A DNA stretch of 64,000 nt from Dryas octopetala. Lineage: Eukaryota > Streptophyta > Magnoliopsida > Rosales > Rosaceae. The notes below the pieces were generated by a model that saw nothing but the letters and a program-made list of their open reading frames with translations, was not told the DNA's origin and did no database searches. The stretch is from contig OY992832.1 of NCBI GenBank assembly GCA_963921425.1, positions 12,213,249 to 12,277,248 on the forward strand. The letters run 5' to 3'. Both the position numbers and the translations under genes were made by a program. Each line of letters begins with the position of its first letter. The first letter of the stretch is position 1. Below, piece by piece: positions 1 to 11,268 of the stretch.

Positions 1-1625
1 GATAAGCTAAACCCCTTTGTATCCTTGTTATCAATGGCGACCGAATCCTCAATATCGCACTTGCCAACAATAACACAGGAACCCCAAATTACTGTAAGAA
101 GCATTACAGTTGACCCAGATAGCAAGCCCATTCCAACAGAGACCTGGCTTTGAGCAGTTGTTGTACTCCCAGAAAGTCCGGACACTGAAAAAAAATTGTA
201 CAGTATATCAGAAGCAATCCAAAGCTAAACATTAAGTACATCATCTAAATAGGAGAAAAAACAGAGGCGAAAGTATGAGTATTCTTGTTGTAGATCGTTG
301 TTAAAATCCACAAAAATCCAGCATGGGTAGCTAAGAATGATGGAAAAGGTTTAGGTACTGATGGAAATTGATCTTATCACATAACATAAAAGTTCCAACT
401 TCACATATACAAAGGGCTAATTCAGCATAATTAATATTACAGGAATAGTTGTTTTGCTGTTTTTAATATTTGCTTTGGGTTCTTTTCATATTAGTTTCCT
501 TCTGAACTAAGATTATTAACCCAAGCACAGTCCAATGATTCCAGATTATATTCAAGCAAAAGTTGTTCATAAGGGCAAGGTAAAAGAATAAGCAGATTCG
601 GTAACAAAAGACAAGTGGAAGCTATACAATTCTCCATCCAATAACACAAAACTAATCTGTCCACTGGAATCCAAATCATAAAACTGTGTACAGAAAAAGT
701 TTAAAAATTATTTTTTGTTAAAAAGAAAAAAACAAAAGATAAAAGTCAAAGAAAGATCAGGAACAACGGGATTTGGAAAAAAAGATATAAAGCACAACGC
801 TTGTAAACATGTCAAAGGTATCAACTTTTTTTTTTTTTTTTAAAAGATAAAATATTGATTTATTAAAAACACACAAACAGAAAAAGAGCAACAGCATGGT
901 GCAAAAGCAATTAGTCTCTAAACAAAATTATAAAAACTTAATTAAAAAAAAAAAAAAGAGAGACAGAGTAAGAAAGCAATCTTCAGAAAAAAAAAATATA
1001 AATTGGTAAATAATCTTCAGAAAATTTAAATCGCAAATATTGAACCACTTCATCAAACAAACGTTCTTCCACTAGCAAAGACACTAAAAAATTTGGACGC
1101 CACTCACAGTAAGATTCGTAATTAAAAATGAATATTTTTATCCAAAATATCGAAATGGTAATTTAAATTGTCGATTTTCTGGAGAACCAAACAGAGAATG
1201 AGAGAAAGAAAGTGACCGAGAATGAGCATGGCATCGGGAAGAGCGCCGAGGATGGGGAGAAACAATCCTCCAATGATGCCGGGGCCGAGAATCTCGAGCA
1301 AAAGCTCGCTGCCATTGGTGAGGTAGGTGGCGGCCAAGTACATCAAGTAGCCATAGACCAGGATGAGGAACAAGTTCCCGAGCACGGTGGTGGTGCAGGG
1401 TAAGAAACCGTAGGTCTGCTCGCACGTGGACTCCGCCGCGAAGCGGTTGAGAGTGAGGTAGGAAGATGATGAGGTTGAGGTGTGGGATTGGTGGACGTGG
1501 ACCCCATCGGAGATCAGATCTGATGAGGACTGAGGGTCGAGGGAGAGGATGCGACCACCGTGAGATTGGCCGCAGAGGATCAGAAAGAGGAGGAGAAAAG
1601 GTACGTAGAAGGGAGTGTTGGACAT
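1..1625 (-). CDS. NCL: NCL-type Na+/Ca2+ exchanger with EF-hands (NCL-A), 5' part only
   Basis: This is the first part of a cation/Ca2+ exchanger of the plant NCL family, membrane antiporters with EF-hands in the central loop. Exon 1 is 1217-1625 and begins at the ATG at 1623-1625. Exon 2 runs from 184 to the left edge, and the remaining exons lie outside. Residues 1-23 form a signal peptide ending near SHGG. They are followed by a Ser/Thr-rich stretch, the family's conserved CEQTYGFLPC motif, a membrane segment, and the first alpha repeat with GALPDAMLIL. Exon 2 adds VSGLSGSTTTAQSQVSVG and the segment GLLSGSTVMLLTVIWG. The intron (185-1216) joins in phase 1, as in the three paralogues downstream. 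It keeps the canonical Pro-Asp of the first alpha repeat and looks intact as far as it is visible. Family membership is sure; the transported ions and the membrane it sits in are inferred from the family. Confidence 0.88.
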
Positions 1626-2559
1626 GGCTTCCGTACTCTTCAGCCTTCTTCAGCTGGTGGGCATAGTGTGACAGCTTTTTATGTGTGTGTGTGGCCGTGT
1701 GGGGAACTGGGGATTGGATCGTGTGAGGTGGCGACAGGCGAGTGATAAAGACGAGTGGGCGAGTGAGACTGCCTCGGTGTCTCTTCAGTGTACGAAACGT
1801 GTCTATCGATTTACGTGGCGTATTGTGAGTGGGGGACAGACGATTCATATTACTTTCCATTTGATACAGTTGAACGGTTCCATTTCTAGATTTTTTTTTT
1901 GGCCACTTCCAATTCTAGATTTTATCACAAATATTTTGCCCAACTTTCTATTTTTATCGTAACCAAACGGTCCAAACCAATTCCAGCAGTTACCAAACCA
2001 ACTTTCTTTTTTTACCTATTTTCTTTTTTGAGATATATTTTTCTTTATAAAATTACTGTTCACGGAAATTGAATTTCTATTACCTAATTGTCTCGTATTC
2101 CCTATTTTATTGTCATGAATGCATTGCCATAAATTGATTGTTGTGAATATTTCTCCCAAATTCATGCCAATGAATTGTAAGACCTCAACAATGAGTAGTC
2201 AAACACTAAACAAAATTATTTATAAAGCTATTTTTTTTCTTTTTTTGTAAATAACAATTTTGGTCCTTATTGTGTATTTCTTCTTCTTCTTTTTTTATCT
2301 CATCTTGAGGGAGGAGGTTTTATATTGAGAATAAAATTTCACATCGAAAATTTGATGTATTGCATAGTAATTTAGAAGGAGTTAGACACCTTTTTTCATT
2401 TTCAATTGGTTGTGAGTTTGATGTCTGTATTCTTTCATGATATCAGAGTGATGTTAAGTCAAAATGCTACATGCTACATTACAAGGTAATTGTCCTTACC
2501 GTTTAAATCAGTTTTTTGAAACAATTAAGTCATTATCTACTTTCTATATATTTTTTTTG
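1626..2559. other. 5' flank of NCL-A
   Basis: This stretch upstream of the NCL-A start codon should hold its promoter and 5' leader. The first 250 bases are richer in G and C than the rest. Beyond about 1850 it becomes T-rich and A-rich, and I see no coding potential or clear binding site in it. Confidence 0.4.
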
Positions 2560-2814
2560 TATAAGAGTGTTGCTATTTGCATACCCTTTTCTTTCTTTTT
2601 GCACACCATTTTTTTATTTTTTCTCACTTTACACCCCACACTCTGCTCACAATTAAATTTTCACACACACACACCCCTCTCAATTACTATAATATCCCTA
2701 TTTTATCTATTTCAAAAAAAATAAAAAGAAAAAACACACCCAGCCCTCCTCCTCCCTCCCCCGACCACCTCCCAGCCAGCCCTCCCCCTCCCTTCACCCT
2801 ACCCACCCAGCCAG

Positions 2815-2869
<55 letters not shown>

Positions 2870-3528
2870 CTTCGAACATCAACTTTAAAAAAAAAAAAAA
2901 ATTGCAGGTTGGACTGGGCTTGAGCTTTCCTGTGGGTGTGGATGGCTGGCCGATAAGGGGTGTTCTGGAGAGTGATGGCCAGCAGCTGGGGAGTATTTTC
3001 CAACCGGTGGGATGACTGGTGGTGGCCGGAGGAAGGAGTGGTGGTGTCGGGATGGCTGTGTGCGCATGAAATTGCGTGCTGGCTAACGGTGAAGGCTGGG
3101 TTGGGGAGTCAGGGAAGAGAGATGGATCTTTTGGCTGGGTTCTCGCCGCCTGGTTCGCCGGCGAATCTGCCTGACTGAGATTTGTAGAGAGAGAAAGTGA
3201 GGGGCTGGGGTTGGGTTTCGGGGAGAGAGAAAAGATGAGGGGATAGGGGTGCGGTGGTCGGCGGGGTAAGAGGGAAGGAGAGAGAGTGGGGCGGGCCGGG
3301 GCTGGGGTGGTTGACGGGCCGGGGCTGGGGTGGTCGACGGGCTGAGGCTGGGGTGGTTACTCACGGGGGTGGGGTGTTGTGACGAGGAAAAAGAGGAAGA
3401 AATGAGAGATAGAGGGATGGGGTTTTGGATAATTTTGTTTTGGGTGATTTTTGTTATTTCACAAATTAAATTTTTGGGGTGTGCAAAAAGAAAAAAAGAA
3501 GGTGTGCAAATAGCAGGACTCTTGTATA
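2560..3528. mobile_element. Non-autonomous DNA element with about 50-bp inverted ends
   Basis: The left end (AAGAGTGTTGCTATTTGCA, then a T/C-rich run and TTTTTGCACACC) is repeated in inverted form at the right end (3476-3528) with a few mismatches. Between them lies a GC-rich body unlike the AT-rich surroundings, with a long CT repeat. There is no transposase, so it is probably a non-autonomous inverted-repeat transposon of about 970 bp. The superfamily is not determined because no clear target duplication could be read. Confidence 0.55.
2817..2867. repeat. (CT)n microsatellite, about 25 units
   Basis: An uninterrupted CT dinucleotide run inside the 2560-3528 element. It is long enough to be polymorphic in length between individuals. 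Confidence 0.95.
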
Positions 3529-4281
3529 ATAACAGTTGCAATTTAGACATAATTAAATGCAGGTAATATTTGCACATTTGGTTAATTTAATCGATGATAA
3601 ATCCAGTTCAAGTATACAATTTTATTCGAACTTGATTTATGATTAATCATTAATTCAACGTTTAATATTAAATATTAAATCAAATGAAAAATCTAGATGA
3701 TCTTTATTGGCTTTCTCTTCTAAAAAATAATATATATATAATAAATACCCCGGCTAAAAAAAAATATATACATATATTATTGGCACCTATTGTTTTTCCG
3801 TCATTTTTAGTGGAATCAAAATCAGAACACCATGTACTGTACCGAACAAAAAAAAAAATCAGGCCACCATGTAGAAATAAGATAAAAAGTTATAAATGAA
3901 TTAATGATGCTTTGATAGTGCCAAAGGACAAAGGTGACTGCCTGCCTTTTTCAGTTTTTCATTTTGTTTTCATTGCGGTTGTAAGTTACGGAATCCAGTT
4001 TATGTTTGACCCACGCAAAATCTTTGGCCTTATCATAAATTTACTCGAATAAGTGGTCTAAATTCTAATAGAAGATAAATAATTCCACCGAGTCTTCTCA
4101 TGGAGCTATGAAGCTACCCCTTAATAAAATAATTCCACGCTGAAAATAAAAAGTTTCAATTATAAAATTACTTTGGGAGATAAATTTTAACAAATAGTGA
4201 ATGTTTTAAATTTTAATGGACAATACTTGAGTCATCCCTTGGGTTACCCAAGGTCACCCCACCATCTAAAATTGCAAATTT
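3529..4281. other. AT-rich intergenic DNA
   Basis: AT-rich sequence with short direct words such as repeated TAATATTAAAT near 3662-3680. I see no gene or element with readable ends. Confidence 0.4.
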
Positions 4282-4577
4282 GGTAATGCTAGTGTATGGT
4301 CCGAATTGTTCACTTTTTAGATCACCTATTATAAATCATCTCTATAAAAAATTAACTCAATCAGAAATCGTTTGATTATATAACTGTTGTCGATTAAATA
4401 GAAAAATTAACAGTTTGGTCAAAAAATCACTCTTTAATAAAAAATTATCAATTTTTTATACTTAATTGGCAACAATTATATAACCAAACGATTTCCGATT
4501 GATTTGATTTTTTTTAGATATGATCTTTAATTAGTTATCTAAAAATTAAATGGTTCCAATCATGTACTAACATTGCC
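4282..4577. mobile_element. Fold-back MITE, about 296 bp
   Basis: The two halves pair with each other over almost the full length. The left half (GGTAATGCTAGTGTATGG, later AATCGTTTGATTATATAA) matches the inverted right half (ending CATGTACTAACATTGCC) with scattered mismatches. It has no coding capacity. A worn relative lies at 6895-7070. Confidence 0.7.
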
Positions 4578-5650
4578 GAAATTAGAATTTGGAGAGATGA
4601 GGTGATCTTGGAGTACCTCCAGGAGGTGACCAAAGTATTGTCTAATTTTAATTTAACCCCAAAATGAGAAGAAAATAAAAGTAGAAGATTCGAAAAACTT
4701 TTGTATGATAATCATATTCTTGTGAGACCATCATAATGACTCAATAGTATTTACCAACAAGTTAAACTATATAGGCCCGTATGGTTTAAGTTTTAGAAAC
4801 TTGAGAACGAGAAAATAATTTTCTTCTCATGTTTTGTAAGAGCATGCATAACAAATCATTTTTTTACTTATGGGAATTTGATTTCCCCAAAAGAGCAAAA
4901 TGAATCCCTTATCTAAGTTTGTGTTTTGTTTTTCCTTCTCATGGGAAGTAGTAATTATACTTTTTTAAGATAATTATACCGTTTACAAAATTTAAAAATA
5001 CCTACTTTATCCAAAAAATCAATTCACGTTCTTTTTATTAACTATTTAAAATAAATGAGGGTATAATTAGTAAACTAAACAATTTTTATTTCCTATTTAT
5101 AAATAAACTAAACATGGGAATGAAAATAAATTCAACATTATTAAACATAAGAATGAGAATTTCCTCCCCTCTAGAAAATACATATGAAATAATTTTTCAA
5201 TAATTCAATTCCACAAACCAAATGGGCATAAAGGTAACAACATAACATGATTAAAAAACATAACATACTAATTCCTTTTTCTGAAAAAAAAAAAAAAAAG
5301 ATTAAATTGTTCGAACAATTTTCAGCAAAAACAGGATTATTCGAAAGAATCGAAAACGGCATTTTGTCCGGCCCGCCTCTGATGAAAACGACACGCACGA
5401 AAATTATAAAATTCGGGGGATTATTGGTGTGATAAAGCGTAAGATCTATAAGAGTAAGACCGTCGTTTGTCGGCAATTATTCTGGCCACGTGTTCTACAA
5501 AGCTCAACTCCCGCGTATGAGTCAAGTGTGACTGTGTGAGCCAACGTGGTGCAATTGCAAGAGCCACAAGAACTGACGGGTACACGCGGCTACAAGTCGG
5601 CCATGTCTTTGAATCTTGAACGAGTTCCAAGGGCTCCAGCTCCACCATCG
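4578..5650. other. Intergenic DNA with a possible worn hAT-type MITE and a GC-richer patch
   Basis: Near 4772 the words GGCCCGTATGGTTT face an inverted partner AACCAAATGGGC near 5215. That is the look of a decayed hAT-type MITE of about 450 bp. From about 5340 to 5650 the composition is richer in G and C, and a minus-strand frame of 75 codons (5421-5648) is open but matches nothing I recognise. The patch contains a G-box-like CCACGTGT near 5487. Confidence 0.3.
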
Positions 5651-6894
5651 ATCTATTTGAAAAAATCTGTTCTAATGCTTATTTTATGATCTTATCCTAT
5701 ATATTAATGTTCTCATGCCAAAAATGGTAAGTTTTCTCTGTTACTTGATGGGTCGCACTCGCACATGTCTATTTGAATACAATATCTTAAAATTTTATTA
5801 TATAAATTTGATATATAAACTTTTAATTCTTAGATGTTAATCGATTTACTTTTCTACTACTACATTATAATGTATATATCATTATATGTGTTTGTACGTA
5901 TAACACACAAATGTTGTATATACTCATATATACCTAAGCATCATGATTTGAGGTCATGTAAATTATCAAAACATTTGGGCTCGCAAGTCACAAACTCGAA
6001 AAGCTCTATAATTTTGAGTTAAGACTTTATAATCAAGATGTATTTTACCAGTTCGGCTAATATGAGGGAAAAAATATGATAGATAAGTAAGGAACAATAT
6101 ATTTAATAGTTGAATTTATTTCAATGAAGTATTAATTTTACAATCGTGTTAAAGTCAATTTTTGAATGTATTGTCTTTCACTTGTTCCTCATATGAGTCA
6201 AACTCTACAATTCACACTTTATCAAAGATTAACAATATTCTTGAGTTGGGGTGATAATTTAGATGAGCAATTTTAACTAATGTGTTAATGGTAGTGGTAG
6301 AGTTTGATAGCTACAAATTTAAAAGTATATACATGAGATGTGAACTAGCAAATTGAAAGTTAAAAGAAGGGTGTAGATAATTATACGAACATAGGTGACC
6401 CATCACATGTTCCTGATAATAATAGGAGGACTTTAATCTTGTCTTGGTGAATGCAACCTCAAAACAAACGCAAAATAATTAAGCAATACAAATTAAAGAG
6501 ATATTAACCAACTCCCACCACAAGAAAAATCAACCAACCCAAGTGGGCAAGACCATAAACTCCAACAAAAAGAGCTAACCACCTAACAGCCAAGAAGCTC
6601 CAAACAAAGAGACCTAACTATCCAAAAACTCCAACCAAAGGGTCACGCGCAAGTGTCTACAACTATACCAATATCTATAAAACTCTAAACCAATACCTTG
6701 ATGAACAAAGACTAGCTAAGGGCTACCAGTACCACCCATAGTCTGAGTCCTTTCATCTTTCAAAATGATAAATTTTGCGAAACAAAAAAGACTAGCTAAG
6801 GGCTTGGTTAGTAAACATAAGTGGGAAGAGAGAGATGAGGATTTGGATCCATTAGTAATTCTCATGTGTGCTAATCTCATATTATTTAATTAAA
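5651..6894. other. AT-rich intergenic DNA
   Basis: No gene is seen. A 17-bp direct repeat (AAGACTAGCTAAGGGCT) occurs at about 6706 and again at about 6788, which may be the flanks of a small insertion or slippage copy. The rest is unremarkable. Confidence 0.35.
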
Positions 6895-7070
6895 ACTACG
6901 TCATTTTACAGTATAGTATTATGATTTGAATCATTCATTTTTTAGATTACTATTTAAAAATTATTTTTATAAAAAATTAACAAAATCAACAGAATCAAAA
7001 ATCATTTAATTGTGTAATTTTTATAATTGATTAAAATAAGATCAACATATAAAAAATTAGTAAAAGCTCG
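6895..7070. repeat. Relic of the 4282-4577 MITE family
   Basis: The order of words (CATTTTTTAGAT, then TATAAAAAATTAA, then AATCATTTAATTGTG, then GATTAAA) follows the left half of the element at 4282-4577 with many substitutions. Only about one half is recognisable. Confidence 0.5.
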
Positions 7071-7540
7071 GATCTAGAGATGAGAAATGTAAGGAAGAAA
7101 CAAAGAAAAAAGAATGAACGATTTTTAAATTTTATTTAAAAATTTAAACATAAAAATCAGAAAACAGAAAACAAATCTATTACCAAATGGATCCCAATTT
7201 GCACTTTTCTATTTATTGTTCTTAATTTTAGTCATAATAGAACTGGGGCTCGATTTCGCTTTCTAGTTAGTTACTAACTTGATTTACATACGCCAATGGA
7301 TAAGAAAGGAGAAAGGAGAAAGGAACAAAATCTGTTCTTTCAATTAATGAGAACTTTCAATTGAGTAAAGACCCCTGAATTATTCAACAAATATTTCGAT
7401 TTGGCTACGGTGCTGATCCATAAATTATGTCGGTAGAATCGAATTCGTACGTTATTATTGCACCATGTGTTAGTTTTCCGATCCATATTTATATGACACT
7501 CAAATTTGGTGAACTCCACCAATTGACGTGATATTTTACT

Positions 7541-7958
7541 TAGGCTTTATTACACTTTATTCATCTAAATTTTGCAACCCATCTCACTTCATCACTAAAA
7601 AAAAAAAAATTGTGCCAATTTATCACATGAATTAAAAATTTGTTGCAATATATCATCTCTATCTCATTTTGTCTAAATTTTTGTTAAAAAAAAATATGTT
7701 TTGATCTTTTTAAGTTAGTTTCTATTGTGTCAAATCAGATAAAATATAAAAAAATCATTTTTATTCTAACAATAGAAACTTAAAAAAGATCAAAACGCCT
7801 TTATTTTTAACAAAAATTTAGACAAAATAACCAAGATGTGGTACATTACAATAAATTTTTAATTCTCATGATAAACTGTCACAATTATTTTGTTAGGTGA
7901 TGAAATGAGATTGACTTTAAAATTCAGGTTAGTAAAATGTAAAAAAACTTTGTGCTTA
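7541..7958. mobile_element. Long fold-back MITE, about 415 bp
   Basis: An imperfect palindrome spans nearly the whole interval. Left-arm words such as TCTCACTTCATCACTA, GTCTAAATTTTTGTTAA and TTTTGATCTTTTTAAG recur in inverted form and reverse order on the right. It is non-coding and its superfamily is not assigned. Confidence 0.65.
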
Positions 7959-8915
7959 ACATTCATGGCTTTCAATATGTAAATCAATGGTCCACTTTTT
8001 TTTTTTGGTGAAAAAGGGGGCCCAATGGGCCCAAAGACAAGCTAGATAACATCTCTGAAGGAACCAATGTCCACTTCATCTAAAGCAAAGAAAAGATAAA
8101 AGGGTTCGGTGCACTTTCTTTTGGTATTTAACTTTATTTCATGGGCTCTAGATTTGCATATAATACATGTTTGACTTAAATGGAAACTTAGCAGACAAGT
8201 TTGAATAAAATACATGATTGATGCAATTTCTTCACAACCTCAATTAACAACCTTAACTGTCAACATACATGTGACTAATGAAACATATAGTATAAAAAGG
8301 ACTTAAAAGCAGTTGGGCTTAGAAACAGTTGCAACATTAACCATAGATCATTACTTGGCATAATATGGATGGCCAAGCCCAAGTCAAAAACCCCTTTGTT
8401 TGTCCATTTCCACAGAAACCAACAGATGAAAACAAACAAACAACTCCACTCCATACTATTCACAGACACAGCATTAAATTTAAAAACATATTTGCTGTTA
8501 TAGTAAGGTAGAGATAGATGGTGAGTGGTCACTGCTTGTGTTAGATGGCCAGCAGTTACCATGAAGAAAAAAAAAAATTGATAATTAGCAGACTTGCACA
8601 TTTTTTCTTTTCCAGTTCTGGTTTTACTTATGTGATATTCTAATTTAACTTTCATCTATTTATAAGTGAAAGGGGAGGAGTATTATATTTTTCTTCCCCT
8701 TGAAGTTACTTCCTTAAAACTTGAAGTTTTTGTTTGCCTTAAGCTTGAAGTTGCTAATGGTTCTTTAACAGCAATCAAGCACAATAATTTAGTCCACGCT
8801 TGTAACCAATTCAATCACATTCATAATCAGAGATACAAGTAGAAATGAGAGTAACTGACACTTTGATAACTCCACTTGCAATACATATTTCTCATTCAAA
8901 TTGAAAGAGAATGTA
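7959..8915. other. 3' flank of the Cx3C gene
   Basis: This lies downstream of the minus-strand gene at 8916-9293 and probably contains its 3' untranslated end. A minus-strand frame at 8275-8655 is open but its composition is not protein-like, so I do not call it a gene. Confidence 0.35.
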
Positions 8916-9293
8916 CTAAGAAGAACTGGAAGAAGAGAGTTTCAGACACTCACTCTGGCATCTCCGAAGGCAGATGTCATTCCAGTTAGGTACTTGATGT
9001 TGGTTTATACAGACAGTGCGCGCACATGCATCAGCACATGCGTCGAGCTCAGATACACCGCAGACAGTAACACAAGTATCAGGAATTGGGTCCTTTGAGA
9101 ATGCACCAACCTTTTTAAGTATTCTCTTTGACGTGCATACCCTCTCGCATACAAAAATCTCATCAGAACTCTTCTCCCTCCCTCTAGCACTCTTTAATCT
9201 CTGCTCTTCAGCACGTCTTTTCTTCACTCGAAATGCTTGTCCTGCAACCATAGCAGGGATAGCAGCTAGGAGGGACCACCACACTTCCACCAT
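8916..9293 (-). CDS. Small membrane-anchored protein with several Cx3C pairs, function unknown
   Basis: A single coding exon gives 125 residues. The start is the ATG at 9291-9293 (MVEVWWSLLAAIP); the frame is open further upstream but without an ATG. Residues 2-20 form one hydrophobic helix, followed by a strongly basic stretch (RVKKRRAEEQRLKSARGREK), then a Cys-rich half. Visible pairs are CERVC, CVTVC, CADAC and the linked CLRRCQSEC, so nine or more Cys fall in Cx3C spacing. I recall this as a conserved plant family of unknown role but cannot name it. Cx3C pairs are typical of proteins oxidised in the mitochondrial intermembrane space, which is only a suggestion here. A spliced 5' leader exon is likely near 10612-10850. 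Confidence 0.75.
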   Translation of the reverse strand: MVEVWWSLLAAIPAMVAGQAFRVKKRRAEEQRLKSARGREKSSDEIFVCERVCTSKRILKKVGAFSKDPIPDTCVTVCGVSELDACADACARTVCINQHQVPNWNDICLRRCQSECLKLSSSSSS

Positions 9294-10611
9294 CACCAAT
9301 GCAGAGGTCAATCTATTCTTCAGCTGTCTTTAACAGAAATAGGAAACACAATGAGTTTAGATATTCATTTAGTCATCATTAGAATGTGAGTACATGCATT
9401 ACTTAATAAAATTCTACAGGTCATTTTCGGATAATGCATTGGTTATATATAACAGAATCGAGAAATTCAGGCCATCGTCTGAGAATCCTTCAATTAAATG
9501 TAACAGATACCATATCACAGTTTACAGTAAATACAAACTTTGCCCACAAAGAGTGTTAGTAGTTGTTGATATCACAGATGCAATATCAAATAATATCAAC
9601 AAATACTAATATTAGTATTAGTTGTAGAGCAGCTCTAATACTAATTACAAGCATTACAACATCTGTTATTGAAAATTCAGCTCCTCACATGAGATCATAG
9701 GTTAACCAAATTGACTTATGTCATCTGATAGACAAACAATAAGAAAAACAGGAAAGACCTTGCTAAAGGGGGTTGCCATTCGCCAAAGGATTTTCTTTTA
9801 TCTTCTTAATATGTTCCAAAAAATATTGGAGTGACCTTAGAAAATGTTTGAACATAATGGTTGCCCTGAAAGTTAAAAAGTTCCTATTATATATATGACT
9901 CTTACTAGGACAATTATATCAGGTCACTGTACAGCCACCATAGAATTCAAATTCCAAGGGATATAAGAATCTTTACCAGCTGGTTTTAGAATCAAATACA
10001 GCGTGCAAGGAAAAATGCTTCAGCTTCAGGGTTGAAGCTGAGGCTGAACTTATTGTAACTGCAAAAGTGGGGACATCAAACTTGAAAAACAATGTAGCTC
10101 ACACATTTCCTATATTACAAGCCTCTCTTAGGAAAGAAGAAAATAAAAAAATTTGCCATTTTCCAAAACCAGGATTTTCAAGAAAATACCTCCTCAATAT
10201 CTTCTTTGTAGCACCGTAAGTGATTCTATTTTTTTCCCCATTTGCTTTACTTTCACAAGACTTATCAGTTACTGGAACTTAGTTAAAAAAAAAAAAACAG
10301 GAAAGGGTAGATTAAAATATCACAACAATGCATCTTAGGGTACATGAATGTCTAGTCTAGGTAGATTAAAATAAGCTGAAAAATTACAGTCCCAACTCTC
10401 AAAGAGTCATATCATCAAGCATCACAGTCAAGCACAACCTCACTTTCATAGTCCCCAACAAAATCAAGACATGCCCACATCAGAATTTGCACAGAAAAAG
10501 ATGCAGAGACAAAACTAAAATCACAAAATCAAAACCAATTTCCAGTGATAGCTATGACAGTAATTGATTCGAATTCCATGAAAAATTAGAGAAAAGAGAA
10601 GAATAACTCAC

Positions 10612-10850
10612 TAAATTCTGAGGCTTGGGAGCGAGAGTGAACGTTCAAAGGGTTTAAGAGCTGAAGGTCGGAGCTTTTCTGCAGGTCGTGAAACTGAAGG
10701 TGAAGAGCTTGCTTTGAGGTTTAAGAAAAATTTAATCTTGGGCTGGCAGCACGAAACTGATGAGGGCTCAATGGTCCAATTACAACATGCTGATGAGACC
10801 AAGCCCAATTTAAACAGTAAGAACTAATCCTAGCCCAAAAACTCATTCGG
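10612..10850 (-). promoter_or_regulatory. Likely 5' leader exon and promoter of the Cx3C gene, with site II motifs
   Basis: On the minus strand a good donor (A|GTGAGT, intron starting at 10611) is followed by 1.3 kb of intron-like sequence. An acceptor near 9320-9335 lies just before the coding exon. Three TGGGCT/AGCCCA words cluster at 10739-10744, 10802-10807 and 10832-10837. This motif (site II) is common in promoters of plant genes for mitochondrial and growth-linked proteins. The exact transcription start is not visible. Confidence 0.45.
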
Positions 10851-11268
10851 ATAAGCTAAAATTTTACAGGAGCTTCTAATTGCACCCAAAAATCTGATCA
10901 GTACACCCAGTTCTATAAATTTTTCTAAAATTTCTAATTTTAATCTGGGTGTACCAATCATTTTTTTTTTTAATTTAAAACTTTTAAATATTAAAAACAA
11001 AATAAGCTATGATTGGAGATGGAGTGACACCCATGTGACTCAAATGGGGGCAACACCCTTTGGCCCATCTCATTGAGATATGTGTAGGGTATTGCAGTGG
11101 GATATATGTCACGTTTTAGAACTTTCCGTATATTTATGATCCAACACATTAATAATTGATGCAACACAGTAAATCCAACCTTACAAAAATGGCAAAATTG
11201 CTTTCAAATACATGTGCCTGGCAAGTTACAAATCTAATCTACCCTTCAAATTTCGTATGCTTTGAGTA
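10851..11268. other. Gap between the Cx3C gene promoter and the 3' end of NCL-B
   Basis: About 400 bases with no gene, which should hold distal promoter of the Cx3C gene and the 3' untranslated region of NCL-B. A short inverted pair (GTACACCCAG near 10902 and CTGGGTGTAC near 10946) could form a hairpin. Confidence 0.35.

Noticed and set aside
1138-1962. Long open frames overlapping NCL-A exon 1 on both strands
   Set aside because: They are shadows of a GC-rich coding exon in other frames. They have no domain, and the NCL frame is the one with homology and proper splice sites.
8275-8655. Minus-strand frame of 126 codons below the Cx3C gene
   Set aside because: The text contains a homopolymer-derived Phe run and has no pattern or splice signals. 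It fits the 3' flank of the neighbouring gene better.
10611-10808. Minus-strand frame of 65 codons as a separate gene
   Set aside because: It coincides with the likely spliced 5' leader of the Cx3C gene and ends right at the donor. It is not protein-like.
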